Part shown: piece after piece, positions 17,319 to 27,408 of the stretch
Position numbering within the stretch: the first letter of the stretch is position 1
How the letters are laid out: every line of letters begins with the position of its first letter
Assembly: GCA_016714045.1 (NCBI GenBank)
Contig: JADJNY010000002.1
Coordinates: forward strand, 248,001 to 312,000
Length of the DNA: 64,000 nucleotides
Source of the DNA: Planctomycetota bacterium
GTDB lineage: Bacteria; Planctomycetota; UBA1135; GCA-002686595
Reading direction: 5' to 3'
Position numbers and translations under genes: made by a program
The notes under the pieces: generated by a model
The model's input: the letters and a program-made list of their open reading frames with translations, nothing else
What the model was told of the DNA's origin: nothing
Databases searched by the model: none

Positions 17319-20129
17319 ATGCAGCACGCGCGCGTCCTCTCCACGACCTCCGCCCTCACGTTTCTGACGATCCTCGCGGCCTGCGGAGGCGGAGGCGGCA
17401 GCGGCGCGGGGCCCGCCGACGTCTCCGGCACGCTCGGCTTCGTGCCCGATGGCGCCGCGCTCCCGGTGATCGAGCCCAACGACTCGGTCGATCAGCCGCA
17501 GGAGCTCGAGTCGCTGCGCGCGGGCGACGTGCGCACGCTCGCGGACGCGGTCGCGCCGGGTTCGGATCCGCTCGACGGCTACCGGCTGCGCTCGCGCGAG
17601 CTCGTGCGGGTGCGCGCGAGCCTGAAGCGGCTCGCCGGCGACGGGCGCGCGCCCGAGCTCCTCGCGTACGACCCGGTCGGCATGCAGCCGGTGGCGATCG
17701 AAGCCGGCGGAACGCAGGAGTTCCTCGTGCGCGGGGCGTGCGACGTCGTCGTGCGCGCGACGGACGCGGCGGCGCAGTACACGCTGCGCCTCGAGGTGCG
17801 CGCGGCGAGCGAGCTCGGCTCCGCACCGTCGGTGGCGCAGCTCGGCGTTGGTGACGAGCTCGCGCTCGCCGTCGACGCGCAAAGCGCGGAGTTCACGGCG
17901 CGCGAGGAGCTCGCATTCGACGCCGCGGAGCTCGGCACCGACGAGCTGCGCGCGCTCCCGTCGGGCGCGCGCCTCGTCGCGGACGCGGACGGTCGCGTGC
18001 GTGTGCCGGCGCTCGCGCGCGTCGAGCTCGTGCGTGCCACGCCCGGCGTCCTGCGCGTCCGCGCGCGCTCGCGCGCGGAGCCGGGGACCGCGGCGGGCGC
18101 GATTCCGGCGGCACCCTCGCCTGCGCGGCGTGCGGTCGTCGTGCCCGCGCTCGCGCTCGAGCAGGCGCCCGCGGGGGCGGAGTGGGGGCGTCCGCGGCTC
18201 GCGTCCATGCCGGGCGAGTTGCTCGTCCGACCGCGCGCGGGCGCGGCGCTCGACCTCGCCCTGGACGCGCGCGGCCTGCGCCGCCTCGACGCGATCCCGG
18301 GCGACGTCGTGCGCGTCGAGCTCGACGGCGCGCGGCCCGCGAGCGTGGAGGAGCTCGCGCGCGTCGAGGTCGCGCTCGCCGCGAGCTTCGCCGCCGACGC
18401 GGCGGTCGAGTACGCCGAGCGCAACCTGATGCGTCGCGCGTACGGCGGCGGGGTCACGCCGAACGACACGTACTACGGCCTGCAGTGGCACTACCCGCTG
18501 ATCCACCTGCCCGAGGCGTGGTCGATCACGACCGGCGACGACGCCGTGATCGTCGCGGTAATCGACACGGGTGAGACGGCGCACCCCGATCTCGCCGGTC
18601 GCCAGATCGCGGGCTACGACTTCATCTCGAGCGCGACGATCGCCGCGGACGGGGACGGGCGCGATACGGATCCGACGGACGTCGGGGACGGAAACGGCGT
18701 GCAACCGAGCTCGTTCCACGGCACGCACGTCGCGGGCACGATCGCGGCCGCGACGAACGACGGCGACGGGGTCGCCGGCGTCACGTGGTCCGGCAAGGTG
18801 ATGCACCTGCGCGTGCTCGGCGTCGGCGGCGGGACGGACTTCGACATCGCGAACGCGATCCGCTACGCGGCGCGGCTCTCGAACGTCTCGGGCGCGCTCC
18901 CCGCGCTGAAGGCGAACGTGATCAACATGAGCCTCGGCGGTCCGGGCGCGAGCTCCACCGTGCAGAGCGCCGTCACCGCCGCGCGCGCGCAGAACGTCGT
19001 GGTCCTCGCCGCGGCGGGCAACGAGAACACGAGCACGCCGAGCTACCCCGCGTCGTACACGGGCGTGATCTCGGTGGCCGCGGTCGATCCGAACGCGAAC
19101 CGCGCGCCGTACTCCAACTTCGGCGCGACCGTCGACCTCGCGGCGCCGGGCGGCGACACGTCGGCCGACCTCGACCAGGACGGCTACGTCGACGGAGTCC
19201 TGTCGACGTTGATGGACGACGCGGGCCCGACGCTGACGCCGATCTTCGCCTTCTACCAAGGCACGTCGATGGCCTGTCCGCACGCGGCGGGCGTCGCGGC
19301 GCTGATGCTCGCGGTCGATCCGACGCTGACGCCGGCCGAGGTCGAGACGATCCTGGTCGACACGGCGACCGACCTCGGCGCGCCCGGGCGCGATGATCTG
19401 TACGGGCACGGGCTCGTGCACGCGGAGCGCGCCGTGCAGGCCGCATCGGGCACCGCGCCCTCGGGCACGCCCGTGCTCGCGCTGTCGCCGTTGGTGCTCG
19501 CGTTCGGCACGGCGCAGACGTCGACGCTCGTCACGGTGACGAACGCGGGCGGCGGGCTGCTCGACGTCACCACGTTGACGATCACGACCGGCGATGGCGG
19601 GAGCTGGCTCTCCGCCGTGCCGATCGCCGTCGGAACCCCCGTCACGACGGACACGTCGGCCGTGCAGGTGCTCGTGAATCGCACCGGGCTCGCGGACGGC
19701 AACTACTCGGGCACGGTCCAGGTCGCGTCGAACGGCGGCACGCTCGTGGTGAACGTCACGATGAGCGTCGACACGACGTCCGTGCCGCTCGACGTCGACC
19801 TGTTCGTGCTCGCGGTCGACGCGAACTCGTTCGAGTCCGTCGCGCAGTTCGTCGCGAACCCGGCGACGACGCTCGACTACGTCCTGGCGCAGCTCCCGGC
19901 GGGGGACTACGTGATCGTCGCGGGGTCCGACGACGACCTCGACGACTTCATCTGCGGCGACGGCGACACGTACTGCGGCCTCTATCCGACGCTGAACGAG
20001 CCCGTGGCCGTCGCGGTCGGCGGGACGGAGCTCACCGGGCTCGACTTCCCCGTGACCGGGGGCACGATCCCCGCGCCGTTGCAGGCTCCGGAGCGTCGCG
20101 TGTTCCGCGTCGTCAAGCCGGCGCGCTGA
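17319..20129 (+). CDS. Subtilisin-like serine protease, lipoprotein, with BACON-like domain
   Basis: 936 residues from the ATG at 17319, chosen because it gives a lipoprotein signal peptide ending TILAAC followed by a Gly-rich linker. Residues ~40-370 are a long N-terminal region with a PPC-like part and an I9-like prodomain ending (VVRVELDGA..AVEYAERN). The S8 catalytic domain (about 380-710) shows Asp416 (VIDTGE), His467 (SFHGTHVAGT) and Ser650 (GTSMACPHAAG). Then come a BACON/beta-sandwich domain (about 720-815) and a C-terminal DVDLFVLAVD...GDYVIVAGSDDD domain. Probably an outer-membrane-anchored exoprotease active outside the cytoplasm. Confidence 0.93.
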   Translation: MQHARVLSTTSALTFLTILAACGGGGGSGAGPADVSGTLGFVPDGAALPVIEPNDSVDQPQELESLRAGDVRTLADAVAPGSDPLDGYRLRSRELVRVRASLKRLAGDGRAPELLAYDPVGMQPVAIEAGGTQEFLVRGACDVVVRATDAAAQYTLRLEVRAASELGSAPSVAQLGVGDELALAVDAQSAEFTAREELAFDAAELGTDELRALPSGARLVADADGRVRVPALARVELVRATPGVLRVRARSRAEPGTAAGAIPAAPSPARRAVVVPALALEQAPAGAEWGRPRLASMPGELLVRPRAGAALDLALDARGLRRLDAIPGDVVRVELDGARPASVEELARVEVALAASFAADAAVEYAERNLMRRAYGGGVTPNDTYYGLQWHYPLIHLPEAWSITTGDDAVIVAVIDTGETAHPDLAGRQIAGYDFISSATIAADGDGRDTDPTDVGDGNGVQPSSFHGTHVAGTIAAATNDGDGVAGVTWSGKVMHLRVLGVGGGTDFDIANAIRYAARLSNVSGALPALKANVINMSLGGPGASSTVQSAVTAARAQNVVVLAAAGNENTSTPSYPASYTGVISVAAVDPNANRAPYSNFGATVDLAAPGGDTSADLDQDGYVDGVLSTLMDDAGPTLTPIFAFYQGTSMACPHAAGVAALMLAVDPTLTPAEVETILVDTATDLGAPGRDDLYGHGLVHAERAVQAASGTAPSGTPVLALSPLVLAFGTAQTSTLVTVTNAGGGLLDVTTLTITTGDGGSWLSAVPIAVGTPVTTDTSAVQVLVNRTGLADGNYSGTVQVASNGGTLVVNVTMSVDTTSVPLDVDLFVLAVDANSFESVAQFVANPATTLDYVLAQLPAGDYVIVAGSDDDLDDFICGDGDTYCGLYPTLNEPVAVAVGGTELTGLDFPVTGGTIPAPLQAPERRVFRVVKPAR

Positions 20130-20135
20130 GGCGCG

Positions 20136-20594
20136 TCACTTCATCTCGAAGACGACTTCGCCGTCGAAGCGCGGTACGCGGACCATTTCGTACGGCTGCG
20201 AGAGGACCATCGGGACGATCGCGCCCTGCGGCGGACGCGTTTCGTGCGCTTCGACGTGGAGTCGGCCGCCCTCGAGGTACGTGCGCGTGATGCGAACTCC
20301 GTAGCCGCCGGTCGGGCGCTGACCGACGGCGACGCAGAGCACCATCTCGCGCGTGAAGTCGACCTTCGGGGGCAACGGGACGGGCACGACGTTGCTGTGG
20401 TGATCGATCCAGAGCCGGTACCAATCCTCGGCGGTGCGGATCACCTTCTGCGTCGGTGCACGGATGCCTGTGTGGTAGCCGTACGCGATCGAGCGCGGAC
20501 CGTCCGGGGGCACGCTGGTCTTGCGCGTGTGGATGCAGGCCGTGAGGAGGCTCGCCGCGAGCGCGGCGGCGAGGAAGGGGACGGTGCGAACCAT
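20136..20594 (-). CDS. PrcB-C-like domain lipoprotein
   Basis: 152 residues from the ATG at 20594. Lipoprotein signal peptide ending ASLLTAC. The remainder contains DFTREMVLCVAVGQRPTGGYGVRI and a late PYEMVRVP segment, matching the PrcB C-terminal domain found in protease-complex subunits. Convergent with the S8 protease gene (stops six bases apart), and the next gene is an S46 peptidase. A protease-associated role is suggested by the domain name and the neighbours only. Confidence 0.75.
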   Translation of the reverse strand: MVRTVPFLAAALAASLLTACIHTRKTSVPPDGPRSIAYGYHTGIRAPTQKVIRTAEDWYRLWIDHHSNVVPVPLPPKVDFTREMVLCVAVGQRPTGGYGVRITRTYLEGGRLHVEAHETRPPQGAIVPMVLSQPYEMVRVPRFDGEVVFEMK

Positions 20595-20866
20595 GCGCAG
20601 AAGCTAGCGAATGGACCGCTGGCTGTCGCGGGCGGTTCGAGCTCCCGAGCGCGCCGCGCGCGACCCCGCCGCGGTGCGCAGACCGCCCTCGGCGCGCGTC
20701 ACGGCGGGACGCTCGGCGCGCGCGGGCTCCGCGTCCCGGGCGAGGGATCGCAAGCTCCGCGTCAAGTGGAGCGCGCGCTCGTGCACGCGCTTCCCGCCTC
20801 CACGCGTGCTCCGTATCCTCTTCGGCCCGCAGGATCTCCGCTCGCCCACCTCCCCCGGATCGACCC

Positions 20867-22966
20867 ATGAAACGCACCTCCACGCTGCATCGCTTCGCGT
20901 TCCTCGCCGCTCTCTGCTTCGCCACCGGCGCCGTCGCCCGCGCGGACGAGGGCATGTGGCTCTTCAATCGCGCGCCGAAGAAGCAGATCCAGTCGAAGTA
21001 CGGCTTCGACCTCACGGACACGTGGCTCGAGCACGTGCAGAAGTCGGCCGTGCGCATTTCGACCGGCGGTTCGGGCTCGCTCGTCTCCTCGAACGGCCTC
21101 GTCATGACGAACCACCACGTCGGTTCGGACATGCTCGAAAAGCTCTCGACGAAGGAGAACGACTTCATCGCGGCGGGCTTCTACGCGCAGTCGGCGGACC
21201 AGGAGATCAAGTGCCCCGACATCGAGATGCACGTCCTCTGGACGATCGAGGACGTGACGGACAAGGTCCTCGCGGGCGTGAAGCCCGGCATGTCGAGCGC
21301 CGACGCGAACGGCGCGAAGCGCCAGGCGCGCTCGCAGCTCGAGGAAGAGGCCAAGGCGAAGACGGGGCTGCACTGCGAGACCGTCGAGCTCTACCAGGGC
21401 GGCCGCTACCACCTCTACTCGTACAAGCGCTACACGGACGTGCGGCTCGTGATGGCGCCCGAGAAGGGGATCGCGTTCTTCGGCGGCGATCCCGACAACT
21501 TCGAGTTCCCGCGCTTCGACCTCGACATGTGCTTCTTCCGCATCTACGACGGCGGGAAGCCGCTGCGTCCGGAGCACTACCTCAAGTGGAGCCGCAACGG
21601 GACGACCGAGAACGACCTCGTGTTCGTCGCGGGCCACCCGGGCCGCACGGAGCGCCTGTTCACGACCGAGCACCTCGAGTACCTGCGCGACTTCAGCTAC
21701 CCGCTCTCGATGCGTTCGATCTGGCGGCGCGAGGTGCAGCTCGCCACGTTCATGGGCCGCAGCGAGGAGAACCGGCGCATCGCCGAGGGCGACTACTTCG
21801 GCATCCAGAACACGCGCAAGGCGCGCACGGGGATCTACGCGGGCCTGATGGACCCGGCGATCATGGGAGCGAAGCTCGAGGCGGAGAAGAAGCTCCGCGC
21901 CGCGGTCGACGCGAACCCCGAGTGGAAGAAGCAGTGGGGTGACGGCTGGGACATGGTCGCGCAGGCGAAGAAGACGCAGAAGGAGTTCGCCGTGCGCTTC
22001 GCGGCGCTCGGTGGCAGCTCGATGGCGCTCGGCGGCCAGCTGTTCGGCAAGGCCGTGACGCTCGCGCGCCTCGCCGACGAGAAGGAGAAGCCGAACGGCG
22101 AACGCCTGCGCGAGTTCCGCAGCTCGAACATGGAGTCCCTCGAGCTCCAGCTCTTCTCGCCGGCGCCGATCTACCCCGACCTCGAGGTCGAGAACCTCAC
22201 GGCGGGTCTCCAGAACCTCGTCGAGCTGCTCGGCGGCAACGACGCGACCGTCGTGCAGATCCTCGACGGCAAGAGCCCGCGCGCGCGCGCGGAAGAGCTC
22301 GTGCACGGCACGAAGCTGCTCGACGTCGCCGAGCGCAAGTCCGTCGCGGCCGGCGGCAAGAAGGCGATCCAGGAGTCGAAGGATCCGATGATCCGCCTCG
22401 CGTCCGCGCTCGACGCGGAGAGCCGCAAGCTCCGCAAGCGCTTCGAGGACGAGGTCGACGGGCCGGAGAAACTCGGCTACGCGAAGATCGCCGCCGCGAA
22501 CTTCGCCGTGAACGGCGAGGACCAGTACCCCGACGCGACGTTCACGCTGCGTCTCTCGTACGGCACGGTGAAGAGCTACGAGGAGAACGGCAAGAAGGTC
22601 GCGCCCTACACCAACTTCGCGGGGCTCTACGAGCGCGCCGACGAGCGCGACAACAAGTACCCGTTCGAGCTCCCGCCGCGCTGGGCGAAGTCGAAGGACG
22701 TGATCAACCTGAACACGCCGTACAACTTCGTCTCGACCTGCGACATCATCGGCGGCAACTCGGGCTCGCCGGTCGTCGACAAGTCGGGCGAGGTCGTCGG
22801 GCTCATCTTCGACGGCAACATCCAGAGCCTCGTGCTCGACATCGCGTACGACGACAAGCAGGCGCGCGCCGTGTCCGTCGACTCGCGTGCGATCATCGAG
22901 TCGCTGCGGAAGGTCTACGGCTGCGGAGCGCTCGCCGACGAGATCGTCGGGGCTCCGGGCCGCTGA
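20867..22966 (+). CDS. S46 family dipeptidyl-peptidase
   Basis: 699 residues from the ATG at 20867; signal peptide MKRTSTLHRFAFLAALCFATGAVARA. The start of the mature protein (DEGMWLFN) and the whole length match the dipeptidyl-peptidase 7/11 (S46) family, chymotrypsin-fold exopeptidases of the periplasm that release dipeptides. Catalytic His in MTNHHVG (83/84) and Ser634 in GGNSGSPV are present; the residue controlling P1 specificity was not assigned. With the S8 protease and PrcB-like lipoprotein next door it may form a peptide-scavenging group. Confidence 0.93.
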   Translation: MKRTSTLHRFAFLAALCFATGAVARADEGMWLFNRAPKKQIQSKYGFDLTDTWLEHVQKSAVRISTGGSGSLVSSNGLVMTNHHVGSDMLEKLSTKENDFIAAGFYAQSADQEIKCPDIEMHVLWTIEDVTDKVLAGVKPGMSSADANGAKRQARSQLEEEAKAKTGLHCETVELYQGGRYHLYSYKRYTDVRLVMAPEKGIAFFGGDPDNFEFPRFDLDMCFFRIYDGGKPLRPEHYLKWSRNGTTENDLVFVAGHPGRTERLFTTEHLEYLRDFSYPLSMRSIWRREVQLATFMGRSEENRRIAEGDYFGIQNTRKARTGIYAGLMDPAIMGAKLEAEKKLRAAVDANPEWKKQWGDGWDMVAQAKKTQKEFAVRFAALGGSSMALGGQLFGKAVTLARLADEKEKPNGERLREFRSSNMESLELQLFSPAPIYPDLEVENLTAGLQNLVELLGGNDATVVQILDGKSPRARAEELVHGTKLLDVAERKSVAAGGKKAIQESKDPMIRLASALDAESRKLRKRFEDEVDGPEKLGYAKIAAANFAVNGEDQYPDATFTLRLSYGTVKSYEENGKKVAPYTNFAGLYERADERDNKYPFELPPRWAKSKDVINLNTPYNFVSTCDIIGGNSGSPVVDKSGEVVGLIFDGNIQSLVLDIAYDDKQARAVSVDSRAIIESLRKVYGCGALADEIVGAPGR

Positions 22967-23324
22967 GGCCAGCCGGCGTCGATTCCCTCGGACTCCACGC
23001 GGCCGGTCGCTCGCCTTCGCAGGCGGCGGCCGGCCGCGCGCGTTCCGGCGCGGGGTGGAACCGACGGCGCTCGGACGCGCGCCGCGAAGGAGGGCCTCGC
23101 CAGCGACGAGGCGCGCGCGCATCCACGCCGTGCCGCACGCGCGTTCGCTCGAGCGCGCGCTCGAGGCGGAAAGAAGTTCCCGCGCGATCGTTCGGGTTCG
23201 CGGCCGCGCGCTTTGCCCCGGCGCGGATCGTGGGGGAGAGTTCGAGGTGCAGGCTTCCCGCAGTCTCGTGCTCCCGCGCCCCGCGCGGAGCGGAGGCGTG
23301 CGGTCTCACCTCGACTCAACCACC
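22967..23324 (+). other. Intergenic region
   Basis: 358 bp with no convincing gene. It carries a hairpin at 22998-23038, described separately. It also has a 13-bp AT-richer motif GGAAAGAAGTTCC at 23168-23180, which reappears with one change at 27615-27627 upstream of the HPt gene. Confidence 0.45.
22998..23038 (+). terminator. Extended hairpin after the S46 peptidase gene
   Basis: 9-bp outer arms (22998-23006 and 23030-23038) enclose a 4-bp inner stem (23012-23015/23022-23025). It begins 31 bases after the stop codon. No T-run follows. Confidence 0.4.
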
Positions 23325-24377
23325 ATGAACCGACTCGCCCACGCCGCGCTCGCGGCCCTCGTCACGGCTTCGTCCGCGCTGGCCGGCTCCTTCTCGGTCT
23401 CCGGTCCGGGAGGCAACGTCCCGGATCCCCTGGGGCAGCCGGGCGTGTGGAACGTCTCGTTCAGCGGCGTCGCGTTGACGTCGGACGTCCAGGTCGCGAA
23501 CCCGATCGTCAGCGTGACCGCGGTGCGTCTGCACGGATTCCGCCACACGTGGCGCGGCGACGTGCGCGCCTACCTGCAGTCTCCGACGGGAGCGCGCTTC
23601 AACCTGATCGTGCGCCCCGGGTTCAACGGAACGAGCGTCGGCGACCATGGCGACTTCGTGCTCGGTGAGTTCGCGCTCGTCGACGGCGGAGCGAGCCTCC
23701 AGCAAGGCGGCGCGAACCTCGTGTCCGGCGACTACGCGCCGTACTTCAGCACGGGCGCTGGTCAGTGGACGAACAACGGCTTCCAGAACGTCCCGCTCGC
23801 CGCGATCGCTGGGCCCGCGGGCACGTGGCGGCTCGTCGTGGAGGACTGGGCCAACATGGACACGGGTAGCCTCGCGGGCTGGACGCTCGAGGGCATGGAC
23901 TCGCCCCCGAATCACGCATTCTGCGCGGGCGACGGGCTCGATGCCGCGGTGCTGACGCCGTGCCCGTGCGGCAACTTCGGCGCGCCCGGACGCGGCTGCG
24001 GCAACAGCGTGGTCGCGAGCGGCGCCGAGCTCGTGTTCTCCGGCCAGACGAACCCGGACACGAGCGTGCTCTTGGCGCAGGACATGCCGGCCTCGGCGCC
24101 GGTGCTGTTCCTCCAGGGCGACGCGCTCGACGACGCCGTGTTCGGCGACGGCGTGCGTTGCACGGGCGGCGCGCTCGTTCGCTTGCGCACGAAGACCGCG
24201 GCCGGCGGCGCGGCGCAGTTCCCCGAGCCGGGCGATCCTTCGCTCTCCGTGCGCGGCGGCGTCGTGCCCGGCAGCGGCGCGACGCGCTACTATCAGGCCT
24301 ACTACCGCAACGCCGCGGCGCTCTTCTGTCCGCCGGCGACGTTCAACGTCACGAACGGCTGGGTGCTCGTCTGGTGA
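23325..24377 (+). CDS. Secreted P-domain-like protein with Trp-ending Cys-rich module
   Basis: 350 residues from the ATG at 23325. Signal peptide of about 20 residues (SSALA-G). Residues ~21-195 resemble a proprotein-convertase P-domain-like jelly roll (VTAVRLHGFRHTWRGDVRAYLQSPTG, then WRLVVEDWANMDTGSLAGWTLEG). Residues 199-350 are the shared module: FCAGDG, CPCGN, GDGVRC, RYYQAYYRNAA, FCPP, ending NGWVLVW. First of three consecutive genes with this module. No catalytic residues seen. Confidence 0.85.
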   Translation: MNRLAHAALAALVTASSALAGSFSVSGPGGNVPDPLGQPGVWNVSFSGVALTSDVQVANPIVSVTAVRLHGFRHTWRGDVRAYLQSPTGARFNLIVRPGFNGTSVGDHGDFVLGEFALVDGGASLQQGGANLVSGDYAPYFSTGAGQWTNNGFQNVPLAAIAGPAGTWRLVVEDWANMDTGSLAGWTLEGMDSPPNHAFCAGDGLDAAVLTPCPCGNFGAPGRGCGNSVVASGAELVFSGQTNPDTSVLLAQDMPASAPVLFLQGDALDDAVFGDGVRCTGGALVRLRTKTAAGGAAQFPEPGDPSLSVRGGVVPGSGATRYYQAYYRNAAALFCPPATFNVTNGWVLVW

Positions 24378-24507
24378 GCGCCCGCTGAGCGGACGCGAGC
24401 GCGCGGTGCCTCGTCCGCACGCGGAACGACACGGTAGGCGCTCGATCGCGCCGCGCAGGCCGTGCCCCGCGCAGCGCCGAGCCGTCCGACACGGATCCCA
24501 TCGCCCC

Positions 24508-25908
24508 ATGCGCCGCGTACTCCTCTCGCTCGGTCTCGTCGTCGCGTCCGTCGCGCGCGGTCAGAGCGTGTTCACGGAGGTCGAGCCGAACGAGACGAAG
24601 GCGACGGCGACGCCCGTCGTGTGCCTCGCCGCGGGCGACACGATCACGGGCTCGAGCCAAGGGAGCTCGACCGGAATCCCGGGACCGGCGTCCGCCGACA
24701 CGTTCCGCGTGCGCACCTGCGCGCTCGCCCCGGGCCCGTGGCGCCACGCGCTGACGTTGACGACGGCGATCGACGCGTACCGCGGTTCGATCCGCGGCCG
24801 TTCGCAGAGCGGCACACCCGGCTCGGGCGGAGTCCCCGGGACGCTCGACGTGGAGCTGCAGTCGACGCCCTTCGCGGCCCCGCGCATGAACGCGTGGTAC
24901 GGGTTCGGGGCGGAAGAGGAGCTCTACTGGCGCGTCACCGGCTCGACGACGACGACCGCGCCGTACGTGGCGACGTTCACGAGCACGAGCGTCGCGCCGA
25001 CGCAGCTCGGCCCGTTCGCGCCCGGCACGATCACGATCACGTCGGTCAATCAGGGCCACGGCACGGACACGGACCTGTGGTTGTTCGACGCGCAGGGGCG
25101 CGCGCTCCCCGGCTACGGAAACGACGACGAGTGGCCGCTCGGAACGCTCCAGTCTCGCCTCGTCCGGCCGTTCACGCCCGGCACGTACTTCCTTGCCGTG
25201 GCGCGCTACAACCTGGCCAACGCGGAGCCCGCGCCGTCGGACGACGGGTTTCCCGCTGGGCCGCTCGCCGATTTCCCCGGCGTCGTGGTGCAAGGCGTGC
25301 AGCCCACGCTGCCGAGCACGAACGCGAGCTTCGCCGTCACGGACGCGCTCGGCACCGTCCCCGTCAGCGTGACGCTGAACACGAACGGACAGACGGACGA
25401 GATCGCGTGGTTCCGGTTCGACGTCGGCGTCCCGCCGGTGTTCGCGCCGAACTGCGCCGGAGACGGGCTCGATCCTCAGGTCGCGACACCGTGTCCGTGC
25501 GGGAACTTCGGCGGGCCGGGCCGCGGCTGCGCGAACAGCGCGCAACCGTCGGGCGCGGTGCTCGTCGCGAGCGGCGCGACGAACCCGGACACCGTCGTGC
25601 TCTCCGTCTCGGGGACGCCCGCGGTCGTGTCGAACATCTTCCTGCAGGGCGATGCCGTGACGAGCACCGTCTTCGGCGATGGCGTGCGCTGCGCGGGCGG
25701 CTCCTTGATCCGCCTGAGCTCCAAGGTCGGCGCCGCGGGCGCGTGCACGTACCCCGTGGCGGGCGAACCGAGCGTCTCGAGTCGCGGCGGCTGCGTACCC
25801 GGGAGCGGAGTGCGGCGCTGGTATCAGGTCTACTACCGCAACGCGGCCTCGGGGTTCTGTCCTCCGGCCACGTTCAACGTCTCGAACGGATGGGTCGTCG
25901 ACTGGTAG
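24508..25908 (+). CDS. Secreted PPC-like protein with Trp-ending Cys-rich module
   Basis: 466 residues from the ATG at 24508, giving signal peptide MRRVLLSLGLVVASVARG. The mature start VFTEVEPNETKATATP and the later DTDLWLFDAQG...PGTYFLAV are typical of bacterial pre-peptidase C-terminal (PPC) domains. Residues 315-466 are the shared module, ending NGWVVDW. Same length and layout as the following gene (26008-27408), its tandem paralogue. Likely an exported structural or binding protein without its own catalytic domain. Confidence 0.83.
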   Translation: MRRVLLSLGLVVASVARGQSVFTEVEPNETKATATPVVCLAAGDTITGSSQGSSTGIPGPASADTFRVRTCALAPGPWRHALTLTTAIDAYRGSIRGRSQSGTPGSGGVPGTLDVELQSTPFAAPRMNAWYGFGAEEELYWRVTGSTTTTAPYVATFTSTSVAPTQLGPFAPGTITITSVNQGHGTDTDLWLFDAQGRALPGYGNDDEWPLGTLQSRLVRPFTPGTYFLAVARYNLANAEPAPSDDGFPAGPLADFPGVVVQGVQPTLPSTNASFAVTDALGTVPVSVTLNTNGQTDEIAWFRFDVGVPPVFAPNCAGDGLDPQVATPCPCGNFGGPGRGCANSAQPSGAVLVASGATNPDTVVLSVSGTPAVVSNIFLQGDAVTSTVFGDGVRCAGGSLIRLSSKVGAAGACTYPVAGEPSVSSRGGCVPGSGVRRWYQVYYRNAASGFCPPATFNVSNGWVVDW

Positions 25909-26007
25909 CGGTACTGGCGGCCTCGGCTCGGACCCGTTTCGACGAGCTGCGGTAGACTTCCGATCTCGCCCGGGGCCACGTCTTGGAACGTCTTTCCGGT
26001 ACGCCGC

Positions 26008-27408
26008 ATGGGTTCACCCTCGATCGCCGCGCTGTGCGCGCTCCTCGCGTCCGCCTCCGTCGCGCACGCGCAGACGAGCTTCGCGGAGCTCGAGCCCAAC
26101 GCGGACAAGGGCGAGGCCAATGCGATCGTCTGCCTGGCGGCGGGGGATGCGATCACGGGCGTCTCGACGGGTGGCGTCGTCACGCCGGGCAACGCGTCGT
26201 CCGGTTCGGCCGACACGTTCCGGCTCCAGACGTGCGCGCTCGCTCCGGGGCTCTACCGGCACGTGCTCTCGCTCTCGAGCGCGACGCCGGGGCACACGGC
26301 GACGCTGCGCGGGCTCGTGCAGGCCGGCACGGTCGGAGTCGGTGGAACGGCGACGACGATCGACGCGACGCTCTCGACCGCGGTGGGAGTCGGCGCGGGG
26401 CCGCGCGCGCTCGCGTGGTACGCGAACGGCGCGGGCGGGGAGCTCTACTACCGCGTCGCCGGGCTGCCCTCGACGACGCAGCCGTACACCGCGGCGCTCT
26501 CGACGACGCCCGTGACGCCCGCGTTCGTCGGGAACTTCGCCGCCGGCGCGATCACGATCACGACCGAGGGCCAGGGCCACCTGACGGACACGGACCTCTG
26601 GCTCTACGACGCGAACTTCGCGCCGCTTCCGCTCGCGGGGAACGACGACGTGTTCCAGTCGCCATCCGTGCAGTCGCGCCTCGTCCGAACGCTCGCGCCG
26701 GGGACGTACTACGTCGCGCTGTCCGTGTTCAACCTCGCGAACCATCGGACGTCGCCGCCGGACGAGGACTTCGTGCAAGGCAACCTGTGCGACTTCGCCG
26801 GCGTCACGGCGACGAGCTCGACGCTGTCGGGCGTCGACGTTTCGTTCGCGCTGTCGGACGCGGGCCACGTCGTGCCCGTGACGGCGAGCGTCGGCGCGCA
26901 GTCGCACGAGGTCGCGTGGTTCCGTTTCGAGGTCGTTCCGCCGCTCTTCGAGCCGTTCTGCTTCGGCGACGGCACGCAGCCGCAGCCCTGCCCGTGCGGG
27001 AACAACGGAGGAGCTGGACGCGGTTGCGCGAACTCAGCCAACGCGCAAGGAGCGCTGCTCGTGGCGACGGGGGCGACGAACCCCGACACGGTCGTGCTGC
27101 AGGCGAGCGGGATGCCGGGACTGGCGTACGCGCTCTTCCTCAAGGGCGATCAGTCCCTGCCCGGCACGCCCTTCGGGGACGGAGTGCGCTGCGTGGATGG
27201 CGTGCTGATCCGCCTGCGCATCAAGCTCAGCAGCGGAGGCGTGGCCACCTATCCCGAGCCGGGTGATCCGTCGGTCTCGGTCCGCGGCCAGACGCCGCCG
27301 GGAAGCGCGAGCATCGGGCACTACCAGACGTACTACCGCAATGCGGCCGCGGCGTTCTGCCCGCCTGAGACGTTCAACGTGACGAACGGTTGGCGCGTGG
27401 TGTGGTGA
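26008..27408 (+). CDS. Secreted PPC-like protein with Trp-ending Cys-rich module (paralogue)
   Basis: 466 residues from the ATG at 26008, signal peptide to about SVAHAQ. The PPC-type region (ELEPNADKGEANA ... DTDLWLYDANF ... PGTYYVAL) is clearly paralogous to the preceding protein. The module occupies 317-466 (FCFGDG, CPCGNNGG, GDGVRC, FCPP, ending NGWRVVW). The two proteins share plan and length but differ widely in sequence, so the duplication is not recent. Confidence 0.83.
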   Translation: MGSPSIAALCALLASASVAHAQTSFAELEPNADKGEANAIVCLAAGDAITGVSTGGVVTPGNASSGSADTFRLQTCALAPGLYRHVLSLSSATPGHTATLRGLVQAGTVGVGGTATTIDATLSTAVGVGAGPRALAWYANGAGGELYYRVAGLPSTTQPYTAALSTTPVTPAFVGNFAAGAITITTEGQGHLTDTDLWLYDANFAPLPLAGNDDVFQSPSVQSRLVRTLAPGTYYVALSVFNLANHRTSPPDEDFVQGNLCDFAGVTATSSTLSGVDVSFALSDAGHVVPVTASVGAQSHEVAWFRFEVVPPLFEPFCFGDGTQPQPCPCGNNGGAGRGCANSANAQGALLVATGATNPDTVVLQASGMPGLAYALFLKGDQSLPGTPFGDGVRCVDGVLIRLRIKLSSGGVATYPEPGDPSVSVRGQTPPGSASIGHYQTYYRNAAAAFCPPETFNVTNGWRVVW

